Positions 50,422 through 62,834 of a DNA stretch of 64,000 bases are shown here, piece by piece (position 1 is the first letter of the stretch; every line of letters begins with the position of its first letter). Made by a program: the position numbers and the translations under genes. The stretch lies in the NCBI GenBank assembly GCA_903813345.2, contig CAIIXF020000006.1, forward strand, positions 19,287,936-19,351,935, written 5' to 3'. This stretch comes from Owenia fusiformis. Taxonomy: Eukaryota; Annelida; Polychaeta; Sabellida; Oweniidae. The notes beneath the pieces are model-generated. The model did not search any database. It saw only the letters and a program-made list of their open reading frames with translations, and had not been told where the DNA came from.

Positions 50422-50546
50422 TCAGTCTATTATAACCAAATTATTTTGCTTTAGGCAATAATTTGCGTGTTTTAGGGTCATTGATGTCTCGTCACCATTA
50501 TCCAAGGATACAGTTATGCACTTCTTTTTCCGTGTGGTTATTGTGC
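50422..50546 (-). CDS. Terminal exon of the zinc-finger gene
   Basis: Acceptor CTATTTCCAG, then 40 open codons (TITTRKKKCITVSLDNGDET...) and TGA. It enters in phase 1, matching the donor at 51160. Confidence 0.5.
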
Positions 50547-53500
50547 CTGGAAATAGAAACATAATACGAATAAAGCCACTGCTACTATATCATATCTCAT
50601 CATACATATTTCTACTTGCAAGTTGCAAGTGTTGCTTACTTAAAGCAAAATATGGCTTTACGACATTTAAAGAGTTTTAACAAGAAAATGGCAAACAAGG
50701 CATTAACATGACAAAATGTCACCACCTGTGAATGGTTTCAAAAGTGATACAGATATTGAAAAAACATTTGGGCAAGATAAAAATACCTTTTTGACCTCCA
50801 ATATGTTGCTGACAATGTTTGTGATCAAGTTTGATAACCTCGACTTTTGACCTTGATGATTTTACTTTTTCAGACCTCAGTAGGTACTTTGTGTTTAGGA
50901 AGATTTAATTTGGATCCAAAAATCAATTTGAAAAAACTTTTTTTGACATTTTGATTGTGACTGAAGGACAACCAAAGGTTGAAACTCAAATCTCTTAAAT
51001 ATAAAGTCAGAACAAGGCTAGTGATATAAAATTTGTGGCCAATACTCATTTCGAACATCGATGGAAGAATGAAATCATGCTGTATATCCTGTCAGACTTT
51101 TTGCAATATAAAGGATAGAAATATCAATCTTGAGTCTCTTGACAACCTTTTCCACTTACCTTCATACCACTGTGTGTCTGAACTCCCATAAATGGTGTAT
51201 TCCCGTTGAATTCGTGTGTTTGTTCTCAAATTTGAGATCTCATTCTGCTTTTTGTTCTGTCCATCTGTCTCCAACTCATTCACTTTGTCTATCTCCATGT
51301 TGTTCTGTTCTGATGTACCCCTGTTGTTCTGTATTACTGGCCCAGTATAACTTTGGCCATCTTCTCCCATGTCATTCTGTCCTCCCCTTCCAATGTTCAT
51401 TTGTGCATCTGTCTCAATGTCATTCTCTTCGCCTGACCCTATGTTGTTCTCTCGAACTGTACCCATGTCATTCTTCCCATTAGTCCCTATGCTGTTTTGT
51501 TCATTCGGTCCATTTGTGTCACTCTTTCAATCTGTCCCATTATCATTCAGTCCATCTGTCCTTGTGTCAATCTGTCCTTGTGTCCCCATGTTGTTTTGTT
51601 CATTTGGTCCACCTGTCCTTGTGTCATTCGATCCATCTGTCCTTGTGTCCCCATGTTGTTTTGTTCATTTGGTCCATCTGTCCTTGTGTCATTCGCTTCA
51701 TCTATGGGCACCAGTAAACCTGAAAATGATTGAACACTCAAATCAATCTATTAAACTTACATTAAATGACTTGGCAAATCAAGATAAACACCCTGCCAAA
51801 ATAAAATAACAAGTTGGAAGGATATGAAGGAAGTGGAAACTGCTCCTTACGAAAATACTTATTTCAAGTTGAAAAGCCCCCTGAAAAGTCTCAGATCAAT
51901 TTATTTTGGCACAAAGTTTTTGGTTCAGTTCAAAGAATGTTTTACTAATAATTGCCTCATACATACCCAATTTTTCCATACTGGAAGTAGCTTCTCTTTA
52001 ATATCACTTGGAGCAGCCTCAATATCATCTTCAATTTTCCGACTGATATCTTCTAAAATAGTTAAAATATACCAAATTAGTGATGTCAAAGTTAAAACAA
52101 AAAAATACAGTAAACAATATGAGATTCAATGATATTCTGTGATACAGGAAGAAAGGGCCATATTCAATAGACTAGATGCGAGTAGAAATAATCTTGATTT
52201 ACTTCATTAAATAGTCAATCTGATGTCAGATTTGGAATCTGCATGTAAAATCACATCCAGAAATGTGGTTTTGAAAAGACTTGATCAACTTTGCAAATTT
52301 AATTTTCTTTGAAAATATTACTTCTAGGTCGAGGAGATTCACCATAGACCCCATGTTGTAAAATCACAAAAAGTGAAATTTCTTTTCTTGTGTTTCTTGT
52401 GTTGGGCAGATAACATTTTCTTTTACTGGGCATATTTTAATTTGTAAAACGATAAGATACATAAGGGTAACATGAAAAATGAACCAATAAAACTGATGAA
52501 TATTCAAGTTTATGATTTTACGATTTTTTATCCATTTCCCCCGAATTAGCTACTTGGTGGCGAAACTGGTAATTACCTACTCGCATCTGAGTAATTGAGT
52601 TAATTTATTGTACATTTTGATTTATCTCCACCCATTTACCACGGCCTTTTGATTTGCCCTCAACATAAGATATTTTAACATACAGTTTATTAACAATTGC
52701 TCCAAGTTACCATCTATAACAAACCTCACCTTTATGGACACACACATGTGCTTTTAGGCCATCTTTGGGCACCTCCTCCTCACATCCACGAATGCCACAT
52801 GTCACAGTGCCATCATCTTGAAGACAAATCACAAACAGTTTAATTCATTTGGTCTGTACATGTAATTATAATGTCTATTGTTGGTAGGTATTAGAAAGTG
52901 TTAAGTACCGGTAAAATGTGCTTTTTTGTTCAGATTATTTCATCATTTCAAAAACCATTCAATTATATCTCATGAGTATTCTTCCTGAAATCATACTTAC
53001 AAGAATAATCAACATGAATTAGATATGGAATTTTCACCAGAACTAAAGATGGTCAACCAAAGCTATACAACATTTGGAAGTTGGTACCATTTAACATTTT
53101 GTTCAATCTGTATAAAGTAACTAGCAATGACTGATTAAATAATAGCCATGGGCTGCAGCTTTATCTAAATTAAACTTATTAATATTAATTTGGTACAGGA
53201 AAGAAATCAAGTTTGAAACACCATGAGTTAATGACAAAACTGTCTATTAAGAAATGTGAGAAGACGTACAATCTGTTGACATGTTTCATATGTATGCACC
53301 TCCCCCCCCCCCATAAACTAATTCATGTAATATGCTACCCTAGCTAGAAATGTGAAATACAGAAATTAAATTTTTCCTTTAAATTGCCCTCAAAACGACC
53401 AGAAATTCCTTCCCCATGATTCATGCCCACACACTTTGATACATTATATCCTTTTTCAGGGACGCCTCTGGATTCTGAAACTGCAATCTTATATAACTTT

Positions 53501-54132
53501 CCATGAGGAACAAAATGATTTATAACATGATAGGCTGGCAATACTACAATTATGAGTTGATGGGGGTGCATACATATGAAACACCCTGTATACAGTTTAA
53601 GTAAACAATTAAGTACAGATGTATACAATGATATTATATAGCATTAAAGTGATACAATGATATTAAATAACATTAGTGATACAATGATATTATATAACAT
53701 TAGAGAGTCCCCATTCATCTGATTATCTTGGGAAAAAAATGGTAAATCTGACAGGTGTACTGATGCCATACTCTGGCAAATGGGGTAGATCCGCCTCTGG
53801 TATAGTTAGAAGCTGCTCACAAAAATTAGTCATTAGGAGTCTATTCATTATTGATAAATTTCATTTGGAACATTCATATTCTTAAGTATAGACAGTGCCC
53901 CTACGCTTGACATTGAGTTCCAAGTTCCAATTACTATTATTTTTAAATAGAGTCTAATAATTAGAAAAAAATTGTAGAATTGTCCTAAAGCAGCTGTCTA
54001 ATGCCTATGACAGGGTCATATACTTTACAAAATTAGGCTTACCTCTTGGGTGTTCTTTCCTAACATGATGACCCATCATGCCCCTTTTGTTTGTTGTGAA
54101 TTCACAATGCTTGCACTTCTGGTAAGCCCGGT
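50422..54132 (-). CDS. Multi-exon gene with two C2H2-like zinc fingers
   Basis: Exons on the - strand in transcript order: 54132-54043 and 52816-52730 (one zinc finger each), 52052-51967 (EDDIEAAPSDIKEKLLPVWK), 51719-51160 (hydrophilic repeat exon), 50546-50422 (terminal, ending LKQNNLVIID, stop 50424-50422). Splice sites are standard. The joins of the two finger exons to each other and to the third exon are all phase 1, and the repeat exon leaves in phase 1 into the terminal exon, which fits. The join from the third exon (phase 0) into the repeat exon does not keep frame. A 32-bp mini-exon at 51792-51761 is an alternative that also ends in a stop. No start exon was found. It could be a host gene, a transposon gene or a decaying copy; fingers and spacing suggest DNA binding. 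Confidence 0.55.
51160..51719 (-). CDS. Repeat-rich hydrophilic exon
   Basis: Flanked by the acceptor TTTTCAG and the donor GTAAGT. The 5' half holds two 66-bp tandem units (CCCCATGTTGTTTTGTTC on the + strand at 51583 and 51649) plus shorter degenerate units. The 3' part is open from 51526 to the donor and is rich in Asn, Gly, Asp, Glu and Gln (QNDMGEDGQSYTG). The 5' half is open in another frame; a TGA at 51529-51527 separates them. The repeat has probably shifted frame. Confidence 0.45.
51967..52052 (-). CDS. Third exon of the zinc-finger gene
   Basis: Acceptor TTTTAG and donor GTATGT enclose 86 bp, open in the frame set by the zinc-finger exons. The peptide is acidic then basic, ending LLPVWKNW. 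No known domain recognised. Confidence 0.55.
52730..52816 (-). CDS. Zinc-finger exon 2
   Basis: Acceptor TTTGTCTTCAAG and donor GTGAGG, 87 bp, phase 1 to phase 1. The peptide has C-x4-C-x11-H-x3-H (CGIRGC ... GLKAHVCVH), a C2H2-like finger. Confidence 0.65.
53281..53590. mobile_element. Inverted-repeat element in an intron (310 bp)
   Basis: TGTTTCATATGTATGCACC at the left reappears inverted at the right, ending GAAACACCCTG then TA. The left tip is degenerate. An internal 94-codon - strand frame runs across the element and is not counted as a gene. Confidence 0.7.
53625..53703. repeat. Three tandem units of about 30 bp
   Basis: GATACAATGATATTA(T/A)ATAACATTA repeats three times. Confidence 0.8.
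54043..54132 (-). CDS. Zinc-finger exon 1
   Basis: Acceptor ATGCTTTTGCAG and donor GTAAGC, 90 bp, phase 1 to phase 1. The peptide AYQKCKHCEFTTNKRGMMGH continues HVRKEHPR, giving C-x2-C-x12-H-x4-H, a C2H2 finger. This is the most upstream confident exon. Confidence 0.7.
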
Positions 54133-54810
54133 CTGCAAAAGCATAAAGATACCTACTTTTTATTATGGCTTTGTATTGATATAGAAAGAATATGAGTAGT
54201 TTGATCACATGTTAATGTGCTTTCAATTTCATCAGGAAAAGTATCATTGAGAAAAGGTTCAGCACAAGAAATCCTCATTGTCATGTAAGAAAATAACAAA
54301 AATGGTTTCGATACCTTACCTTCAAACTGTTATGAAATGTGTATCCTGTCCCTTTTTCTTTTCTTTGTGTTCATAGTTTCTCTGAAAAAGTATAATATGG
54401 AAATGAGATATTTGCCAGACTTAGCTTTCAATGATTATTCTGGAAAATGACACATCTAAGACTAAAAACCAGGAATCTAACACAGTAGCTTTACAAGGTC
54501 GTGATCAAAATTTGTTTAACACTATTTTGAGGCTAGCTATGGAAAACACTGACCAGTCTTTATTATAAACCTTCCAACCCCCATCCTCAAAAAAAAGTAG
54601 AACCAAAAATCTGCACATTGTAGAAATTTCAATTAATAGAGGACCATGTATTTTTCCAAAGTTTAACCCTACATGGATCACTGTTCCACAATGAGTTACT
54701 TTTACGGAACATCAATGTAACAATATGGATGAACTTCCTAGATATGAGTTTTTTGTTTTCTCGATTTAAACTTATGTATAAGTCATGTTGCGGATTATCA
54801 TTTGACATTA

Positions 54811-56082
54811 TCACGGTGTTATAGCATGACGGTTACGACACCTCTGAAAATGAGATTAGACGACTACGATCACTGATTTATCCAATAAAATGGCCGAGAT
54901 GGAACAGAAAACTAAGGTTGGTGCAGTATTTTCTTCTACTGTGTATCAATGAAAGGATGAACGATTTTTGTAGACATCGCATTCGGTGATGCATTTAGTA
55001 ATGTATAGTTTGAACGTATTTTTTGCAAATTGATGCCTGGGGATAACATGAAATAAGCGAAAAACTGTTGAGTTTGAAATTCAAAACTTCACAAAATTTA
55101 GTAATTTGTTTGTTTTTGTTGTCAGGGCATGGTCTACATTGCCTAACGACCTCAGGGTATATAGATGTAACCAACATACGATCATAAAAAGCGAATTGAG
55201 CATTGGAAACCACCTAATATGTTCTACTTAAGCCATAATATTGTATTTTTAATTTGCGGTTACGCCAAAAATTGATTGACGGTTACGCGAACCTCGTTCA
55301 AATATGTATCCCAGATTCATTGATATTAATTTTGTCATATTCATCAGTACTTGATGCTAATTCTTCTTTTGCCTCTTCATTGCTATCTTTTTTACTTAAA
55401 TTGGTTTCATTAATAAAGCAAGACACAATTTTTTCCTTGCCCTATAGAGGCTCAAACAAGAGCGTCTCTTGCGAGTCCTGAAAACAAATATAAGCAATTC
55501 AATATTCCATTTCTTACCCATTATAACAATTACATGGAAAGAGGCTATCAGAACTAGCAACCTTAACTTGAAAGATGTACATGCACGTCACCGTCCGCTG
55601 AACATCTAATGTACATCTAATACAATACGTTACCGTCCATAGAATTCATACGTAGTCGTCTAACGACATTGCGTTTGAAACCTTATTATTTACAATATGA
55701 CCACGTTCCTGTTCTGAATTTGTCATTTTATGGCTTGTTTATACACAGTTTACTTACTGTTAATAGTTTGAGTGGCTCTGAGGCACATATACTGAGAAAT
55801 CACGAGAATGGACTAAAAAATATGAACTTGGACATCTCAGTTGGTAAGTTTACAGCTTATATTCCGCTTCTAGTAAACCACCTGGCAGATTTGACCCAGT
55901 CTTTATAACCATCCATATATATGTCACCGAATGGAACTAGTTAAAAAGGAAATCTTATCTGTGAATCTTGCCTACAGGCGAGAAAGAGGACATGCTGTCT
56001 TTCCCATCCACCATTTTTTGTAATCATTACCGCAAAATTTTGCAAATCGCCTTGTCGTAACCGTCATGCTATAACACCGTGA
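54811..56082. mobile_element. Family C copy 2 (1.27 kb)
   Basis: The same 27-bp terminal inverted repeats as copy 1, with a 3-bp duplication TTA (54808-54810, 56083-56085). Opposite orientation to copy 1. The CGGTTACG-type motif recurs at about 54829, 55255, 55280, 55588, 55629, 56026 and 56057. The + frame 55669-55908 (ending DISVGKFTAYIPLLVNHLAD) is conserved with copy 1. Confidence 0.87.
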
Positions 56083-56085
56083 TTA

Positions 56086-58283
56086 TTAGATAATAAATTT
56101 TACTACTTGTGAAATGTGAATATTTATTCTGCTATATATGAGTCTTGTCATGATCACAAAATTTGAAACAAGGCATTAACACGTCAAAATGTCACCACAT
56201 AATTGCTCACAATATAATGAATCTTTTTTGACCTTGAGAAGGTCATTAAAGTTAATTAAATCAGATTTAAACACCTGAGAATTTGTAGTAGGGCAGGTAT
56301 GAAATATTTCAGGCAAAATGCGTGACATATACCATATCCGCGTGAAAAGTCTGAACGAAATGCGTTCATTTTTTTTCGTCGTTCGGTTTTGTGGTGTATC
56401 ACCGATCATTTTTTAAAGTTTTTCTACAGGAATATTTTTGCTGGACAATAATCAGGTAAATTGCATATTTGCATGACAAACTCTGTCACGCAAAAAAAAC
56501 TGTCGTGACTTCAAATTTTCCAGCAAATGTGTGACAAATACGCAAATTGCGGGACAGTTGGACGGCCTGGATGTACCATAAATCTTGCAATATTGGATAA
56601 AAAATTGTAAAAAAGTGTAGCTTGTAAAGATCGTAGTTTATTGATTTATTTTTAACTGTGAGTGATTCCGCCCCGTCGATTCCTACTATCAATAATAACT
56701 GAAGGTCATACTCTCAAATCAAATCAAAACTTGATTTCATCGCTTTTAATTATATTTATGCGACTAATACACTTGTATATTTGACACAGTTTGATTGAAA
56801 ACATTACCAGATTACCAGGGAGGTGCAGGACTATAAGTCCTGGAATTGGATAAGACATGACCCTTGTTAGTCCATAGGGAACTATTTTCGACAATTGCCG
56901 ATAATTCATATTTTCTGGGTCAGTCGTCTTGAATAAGATCTCGCCTGTTGGTGATTTCAATCTTCTTTTAAAATTTTTCAAAAACAAACATGGCGGACTT
57001 CGTTAAACGGAAATATAAGCCAATGTCAAAAAAGCCCCATGGTCAGGTCTAGTCTATATCCAAATTTCAAAAAAATTTCAGACTAGACTGAGGATATAGT
57101 CTAGGTCAGGTCAATATGTAATCGCATACATCGAAGTTCGACGGATCTCATCTCGTTTATAGCATGGGCTCTATCATGGTAGAGCCCATGTTTATAGCTA
57201 TAGTTAACTAAAATGCTTTGGATATGACCCCTGATGTGGATTAAAATACAATAAAGTTAAGGAATTTAATTTGAAATTTGGCCCACCAGTGTCTACAAAA
57301 AAGATCGTCCTGATCCTTAGGACTGCACATTCCGCCCCCCAAGAATTGCATACATACCCCCCTCCCCCGAGTTTATTTACGTGTACCCATGGCCGAGTAT
57401 ACCCCACACTCTTCCTCCCAACATAATAAGTTGAACAAATAGAAATAAAAACGTGCCAACTTACTCAGAGTCCGCCATTTTTGTTGTAGATCAGGAGTAA
57501 ATATATCTGTGCCTGTCAGGAATCAGCATATCATTATTTGTCTTCAGAAAACCGCCTCCAAACATTATGATTTTATTTATTATTTACTTTGTAAATAAAT
57601 CTTATTTTTTAACTCTCAAATTTAATAAATAATATTAGCACTGAATTTGACATTAATATTGCGGCATGAGCGCAACTGCTATCGTTGCGGCAATACCGCA
57701 ACCACTTTATGAGCATTGACTGTAGCTCCAATAATCGAGTGAGAATTCCCTCATTTAAGCAACCAGGACGTTATCTGATGAATTTCTTAACATCTTGGTT
57801 GCATTGTGTTAACTTTCTGGCTATCTAAAGCGAGGGGGTTCTCATTTGATTATCTGAGCCCTTGAACTCGTGACTGATTCGCTTGTCAGTTACCAGATGT
57901 TACTATTAACATACGAGAAAAATATTTAGATACAAATCGACCTTGGTGAAAATGATGAAAGTGGATATGCTATGAAAGTCTGTTTTAATGGAAATCATAA
58001 TTGTAGTTTTCCAATTATGAATGATATAAAACTTTTAAGTCGATTTGTCGGATGGGACAAATCTTGACAATTTATTTGTCAGAAGGGACATATCTTTCCG
58101 CTGTAAATTTCAATGTCATCTAACTGACCCGTTTGGTTTTGATCGAAGACTTACTAATGAGGAAATCTTTGGGGAACGGCGAATTCTATCGCTCGAGGAG
58201 CAATTTTCATTGAAATTCACTCACTCGTTCACAGGAATACTTTTTGGGCTTATATCACAAATATTAATGATTATACTATCACA
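56086..58283. other. No gene; repeat fragments and a small palindrome
   Basis: 56985-57150 is an inverted fragment of the repeat at 38012. CATGGGCTCTATCATGGTAG at 57163 begins a perfect 29-bp hairpin (57163-57191). 57630-57960 is the second copy of the repeat broken by the CACTA element. The rest is uncalled. Confidence 0.5.
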
Positions 58284-58693
58284 GGTACTAATCAAACAGC
58301 ACTCTCTTGCAAGATTCGCTTTTATTCGTACATTTCACCGCAAGATCTAGCAAAAAATCGCACTCTCTAGCAAGATTCACACACAGCTAGATAGGTCATA
58401 AAACCTAAATTACAATTTACAATAATTCTTACCCTTTGCATTCGTTTGACTTCACTTCTTAAAAGAGAGCTTCTAGTTTAACTAGACTCTGCACGCAGGG
58501 TAAATAATTCTCCGATCTGTTTATGGTATTTTAAGTTGAATCACATATTTACCCACCCAATTCACCCATGACTAATGTCAGCTTATCTCAATTTCTTCAT
58601 AAACTGATTAAAAAGGTTCTATGAATGCTTGATCGTGCGGTGAAATGTACGAAAATCCGCGGATCTTGCAAGAGAGTGCTGTTTGTTAGTACC
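58284..58693. mobile_element. Inverted-repeat element (410 bp) hosting a nested element
   Basis: About 60-bp inverted ends: GGTACTAATCAAACAGCACT and its complement, extending through TCTTGCAAGAT and the GTACATTTCACCG motif. A third copy of GCACTCTCTAGCAAGATTC is at 58361. Non-coding. Confidence 0.82.
58430..58502. mobile_element. Family B copy 2 (73 bp), nested
   Basis: TACCCTTTGCATTCG to GCACGCAGGGTA, flanked by the exact 9-bp repeat AATAATTCT (58421-58429, 58503-58511). Same family as 8638-8717. Confidence 0.8.
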
Positions 58694-58734
58694 CGTGCTT
58701 TTGCGTGTTCATTGCGCAGCATTTTAAGTTAGGG

Positions 58735-58827
58735 AATGATTTGAAGTGCAATACAGGATATATTTCGCTCCAGAAATTCAGAATATCGAGAGCACAATAT
58801 ATATCCTGTATTGCACTTCAAATCATT
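58735..58827. repeat. Perfect 29-bp stem hairpin
   Basis: Stem AATGATTTGAAGTGCAATAC..., 58735-58763 against 58799-58827, with a loop of 35 bases. A second small palindrome TTACGTAATCGT/ACGATTACGTAA lies at 58937-58971. Confidence 0.88.
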
Positions 58828-58971
58828 CTATAACGTTTTTATCGAATGATCTTAGGCCAATACATTTGACTTAAGTGATTATCCCTCCCAATGAGAGGGC
58901 TTCATTTTACAGATCATCGATAATATTATCAAATAATTACGTAATCGTTTCTTTTGGATACGATTACGTAA

Positions 58972-60197
58972 GCTCTTTCTCGATAGATAGACGTTTCCCC
59001 ATGCCAAACGATGTGTATAAATTATGTTAGTTATTGTATGTAATAAATTTTATATAACCTTACGCGTGTGAGAAAACAATTGCTAAATAAGAGATCAGAT
59101 GGAACTACACAAAGGGCTATACTTTCCATATATACATAATTCGTCTATTGATTTGTTACTAGGTGTTTTTCATTGACGTTTTTGAAACTCAGTTGTTAAG
59201 TGTAAGATAAATTGATCGCTGAGGTGGAAATATAAACAAATCATAAACTGATATTTCAGATTGTTTTTGTAAACGGTTGAGCTTTAAAATACTGATCGTG
59301 ATTGGGAGGGGATGACAATGTCATATAGTAGTCTGAAGAGTCGAACCTCATCAATATTAATAAATTGGTTTCTACTTGAAGTGACTTGCTTTGGGTCGCT
59401 ACATAAAATGGATCGAATTGGAAATAATTTTCAATGCGTATATGCCTTTTGAAGAGGTTAAGTGAGGCACGCATATTACAGACTAATAGCCCGCGTCATT
59501 CTGATTAAAACGTAACCTCGTTGCATAATAGAAAAATGAAATTGATTTTGATTCCTCAATATATCTTTAGGACCCGGATGTCAATTGGGGGCTGAAAACC
59601 AATGGAATGTGGACAAGTGACAAATTTATCCCATTCCTCTTTGCCCCTTTATGCCTGAATTTGCCCCTTTATGCCTGAATTTATATTTTAAAGTTTTTGT
59701 ACTTCAAGGCTCAAGTCTGTTGTCTTTATGCGTTTCCACCTCAATATGCTCAAAAACTATGGCAGTGTTGACCGGTCAGTCAACTTAATAGAAACCCGAT
59801 GTGACAATAATTCTCTCATTTCTCTGCCATAAAGGTTCTGTATAGTTTTCCATACAACGCTACAGTTAAGTACGAGGAGTGTTCAATAAAAATTGATATA
59901 AACGCTCTCCTTTCCATGCTTATAGAACCAAGGTGACATTTTAAGGAAACTGAAGGCATGTATATAAATATTGAACAGATGCTAGGATACAGATACTTTT
60001 CTACTTTTGAAATTCAAGTAAATTGAATAAATATGGATGAGCGTACTCAAAGCAGGTTTTTTCTTTCAAATTTTAAAATGACGATTGTGCAGCCATTTCC
60101 GAAAAATATGAGACAAATCATACCTCAGTCGAAGCGTCTTGTTATTCTTTACCTTTCCGATCACTAATGAACGGTATTCAAGCAATCCTGCGTTGAT
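58972..60197. other. No gene recognised
   Basis: Includes a 20-bp tandem duplication TTTGCCCCTTTATGCCTGAA at 59639-59679. Otherwise featureless. Confidence 0.45.
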
Positions 60198-60351
60198 AAA
60201 AGGCAAAATAGTGATATTTTATCTTCGGGCTCTTGTCTGTCCAAATCTGAATGGTGCTCCCGTGATTCCAGATATGTGACGTCAGCATTAAGCTTACAAT
60301 GATATTTGGACACACAAGAGCCCGGATCAAGTGAAAAATATTTGCCGTATT
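60198..60351. repeat. Imperfect hairpin (154 bp)
   Basis: Core stem CGGGCTCTTGTCTGTCCAAAT (one base shy of perfect) pairs 60226-60246 with 60304-60324; weaker pairing extends outward. Confidence 0.75.
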
Positions 60352-62628
60352 AAAAGTCAAATAACTGCGTCCATAGGTTATTTACTCGAACCAAACAAGT
60401 AGAAATAGAAAGATGAAGATCTCAGCTATAAAATAAGTGCAAAATCTGTCACGGGGAAGCAGGTACCATTTTGTATAAGGAACATATATTTTGAAAGGTG
60501 GTCACTTTTTTTAATTTTTCGATTTAGTGACGCATCTTTGAGCATATGAGATCCTACTACAAAACGATCTGGCCAACATCTGTGATATGAGGTTGGGTTT
60601 GTTTGATTATATTATATTAGATTAATGAAGTCACAATTCAGACGACTGTGTACTCTCAAATGAGTTAAATCTAACTCATGTGACGTTTTCCCACCCATAA
60701 GCTTACTTAAAACCAAGGGATTGAGTAGTTTCATTGAGAGGTTATTAAAGTTATGCGTACGCTATCTGACAAACTCTCACGTACCGCTAATTGTTATATG
60801 TGATAAAAGGGAGGTTAATGGACAGACGTTTGTATATGTAATGGTTTATCTATGTTAGGGATGATTTTATGTGGCGGGTATTGTATTGTTTTTGTTTTCC
60901 TATGGTTGCCAAGCCTGAATCATGATTGATGAGCAGTCTGTGTATCATTTATTCTATTTGCATCAGACAAATGCATATATTTCACCGCCTTGGGACTTTT
61001 GAAGTGGTCAGCTGGGAAAATGGTCTACCTATGTATTAACCAATAACAGTAAAAACCTAGACCAGAAAACTAGATAGTAATAATGGCAATTGGCAACCTG
61101 AGAAAACTCTATGTTAATTCCAGACTCTAAATTGTCTACACTTGTTTGAAAATAATTCGTGTATGTCTGATAAAAAGAAAATACGAGTACGGAAATAGGT
61201 TTAGGCATATTTAGATTTGTTTAATGGTTATTGGCAGGACTAGAAAACTCAATCTAGGAACAACACACAATGACCATGCCAGATTCTTATTGAACGATGT
61301 GGTGTAGGAAATAATGTACTTATAAGCAGAAAGGTACAGCTCGGTTCTCTTTATCCTCTTTAATAGTTATTAATCATAGTTGATTTCAAAAGATGACGTT
61401 TTTATTCTATTACTGCATTACTAAATATACGAAGGGTAACCATAAAATTTTCATAATATCTCTGTTTTTTTAATTTTCAATGTATATTGATGACATTTTC
61501 ACAGAACACGCAGCATGTAACATGTATTAATTTAGCAGAAATATTAAGTATAACATATAACATTTTTAATGCTAAATACCATGGAAACAAAAGTTCAGGG
61601 ACCGGGAAAACGAAAGAAATGCGTGAATGACACTCGTTGATCGTGTTTAAATAAATGATAACATATCAAAGAAATTAAATGTTCATAAGTATATATTGTT
61701 AATTGTTATGACTGTACGATATCATAGGAATTGTTTATACATACTTCATTAAATATAAATAAATCAGGGGGTAGAAACGTGTCCAGTATTTTCGTCTGGT
61801 ACAAATCGAGAAACTTGACGCATACCTCCATTTTAGATCCAGAGAGAGGTAGGTGTGATTTTACTCGATAGCCTGTTATCGTTTTACAGCGTTTTTTTAA
61901 AATCTAGAAACAGGCTCATCAGATTCCCAGTACACTGAGGAACACACAATTCTTATAAAATTACAGTCGAGAGCTAGATTTTTTGTAATGTGGGGGTAAG
62001 CACTTAATATATACTTTGATTTTTCCCCAGGAAATACACAAATCGAGTCAGATTTCTTTTTATTTACAGATATGCAATTTTCTTGTGCATGGAATAAGAA
62101 TACAGCTTCCAGTTGGCAAATTTTAGCTATGAAATGATCGAAAATTGAAAAATGACGAAATAAAAGAAATACCAGACGAAACGAAAATGCACTGGACGAA
62201 GTCACTCCCCCTCCATCCACCCCCCCCCCTCCATCCAATATAAATCTATTTCGATTATTTTTTGTATAGCGCATGGAAACTAACTTTAAAAAGTGAGCAA
62301 TGTAATTAGTGTTGTGATAATAACGTCCATTATACCTATTTATTACAGGTCGTGTAGACCATTGTTGCCTGATTTATAACAAAAACATTGACTTTTGTAC
62401 GTTGGTGATGATGCGCCTTTCTTAATAGATCTCATATCTTAGAAGCGTATCAGTTCAAAAAAATACTAGAAGACCTAACATATTTTGCCATGCACCGCGC
62501 ATATTCATTTGGCAATTCAGTTGTAAATTTTCTCTTGAAAAAATAAAACTTTTCATATTTGTTGAGTTTTCTTGCAGAAATCGCCTACTCCCCCCTCCAT
62601 CCATTTTGTACGATCACTGGGCGTGCAT
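60352..62628. other. No gene recognised (2.3 kb)
   Basis: Fragment of the 38-kb repeat at 60548-60575. A 125-codon - strand frame (61897-62274) overlaps poly-C DNA and looks like chance. Confidence 0.4.
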
Positions 62629-62834
62629 CCTCCTAAGCAGGTATCCAGAATCCGTACCTCCTTCTTCCCCCTGCTATAACCAATTTGGAAGCGCCCGATT
62701 AAACTGAATCACGTGATCTTATTATGCGCAATGACTTATACATGATTTCTGTCGCAGTGTTGCGACAGCCAATCAGATTGCGAGTTCTTAATCGGGGAAA
62801 GGCTAACTGCTTATCGCAGGGGGTAAAAAGAAAG
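62629..62834. mobile_element. Family D copy 2, inverted
   Basis: Complement of 20165-20372 with few differences. See copy 1. Confidence 0.7.

Noticed and set aside
51130-51809. Several + strand Cys/Ser/Pro-rich frames (LSLCPHVV repeats)
   Set aside because: They are antisense shadows of the repeat exon of the - strand gene.
53344-53628. 94-codon - strand frame
   Set aside because: It crosses an inverted-repeat element lying in an intron and extends just past its right end, with no splice signals; no family resemblance.
54330-54395. Possible extra upstream exon of the zinc-finger gene
   Set aside because: It has an acceptor (TTTTTCAG) and donor (GTAAGG) on the - strand but carries a stop in the frame needed to join the first finger exon; it could be untranslated only.
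61897-62274. 125-codon - strand frame with a Gly-rich start
   Set aside because: The Gly run is the complement of poly-C sequence; no motif or splice signal supports it.
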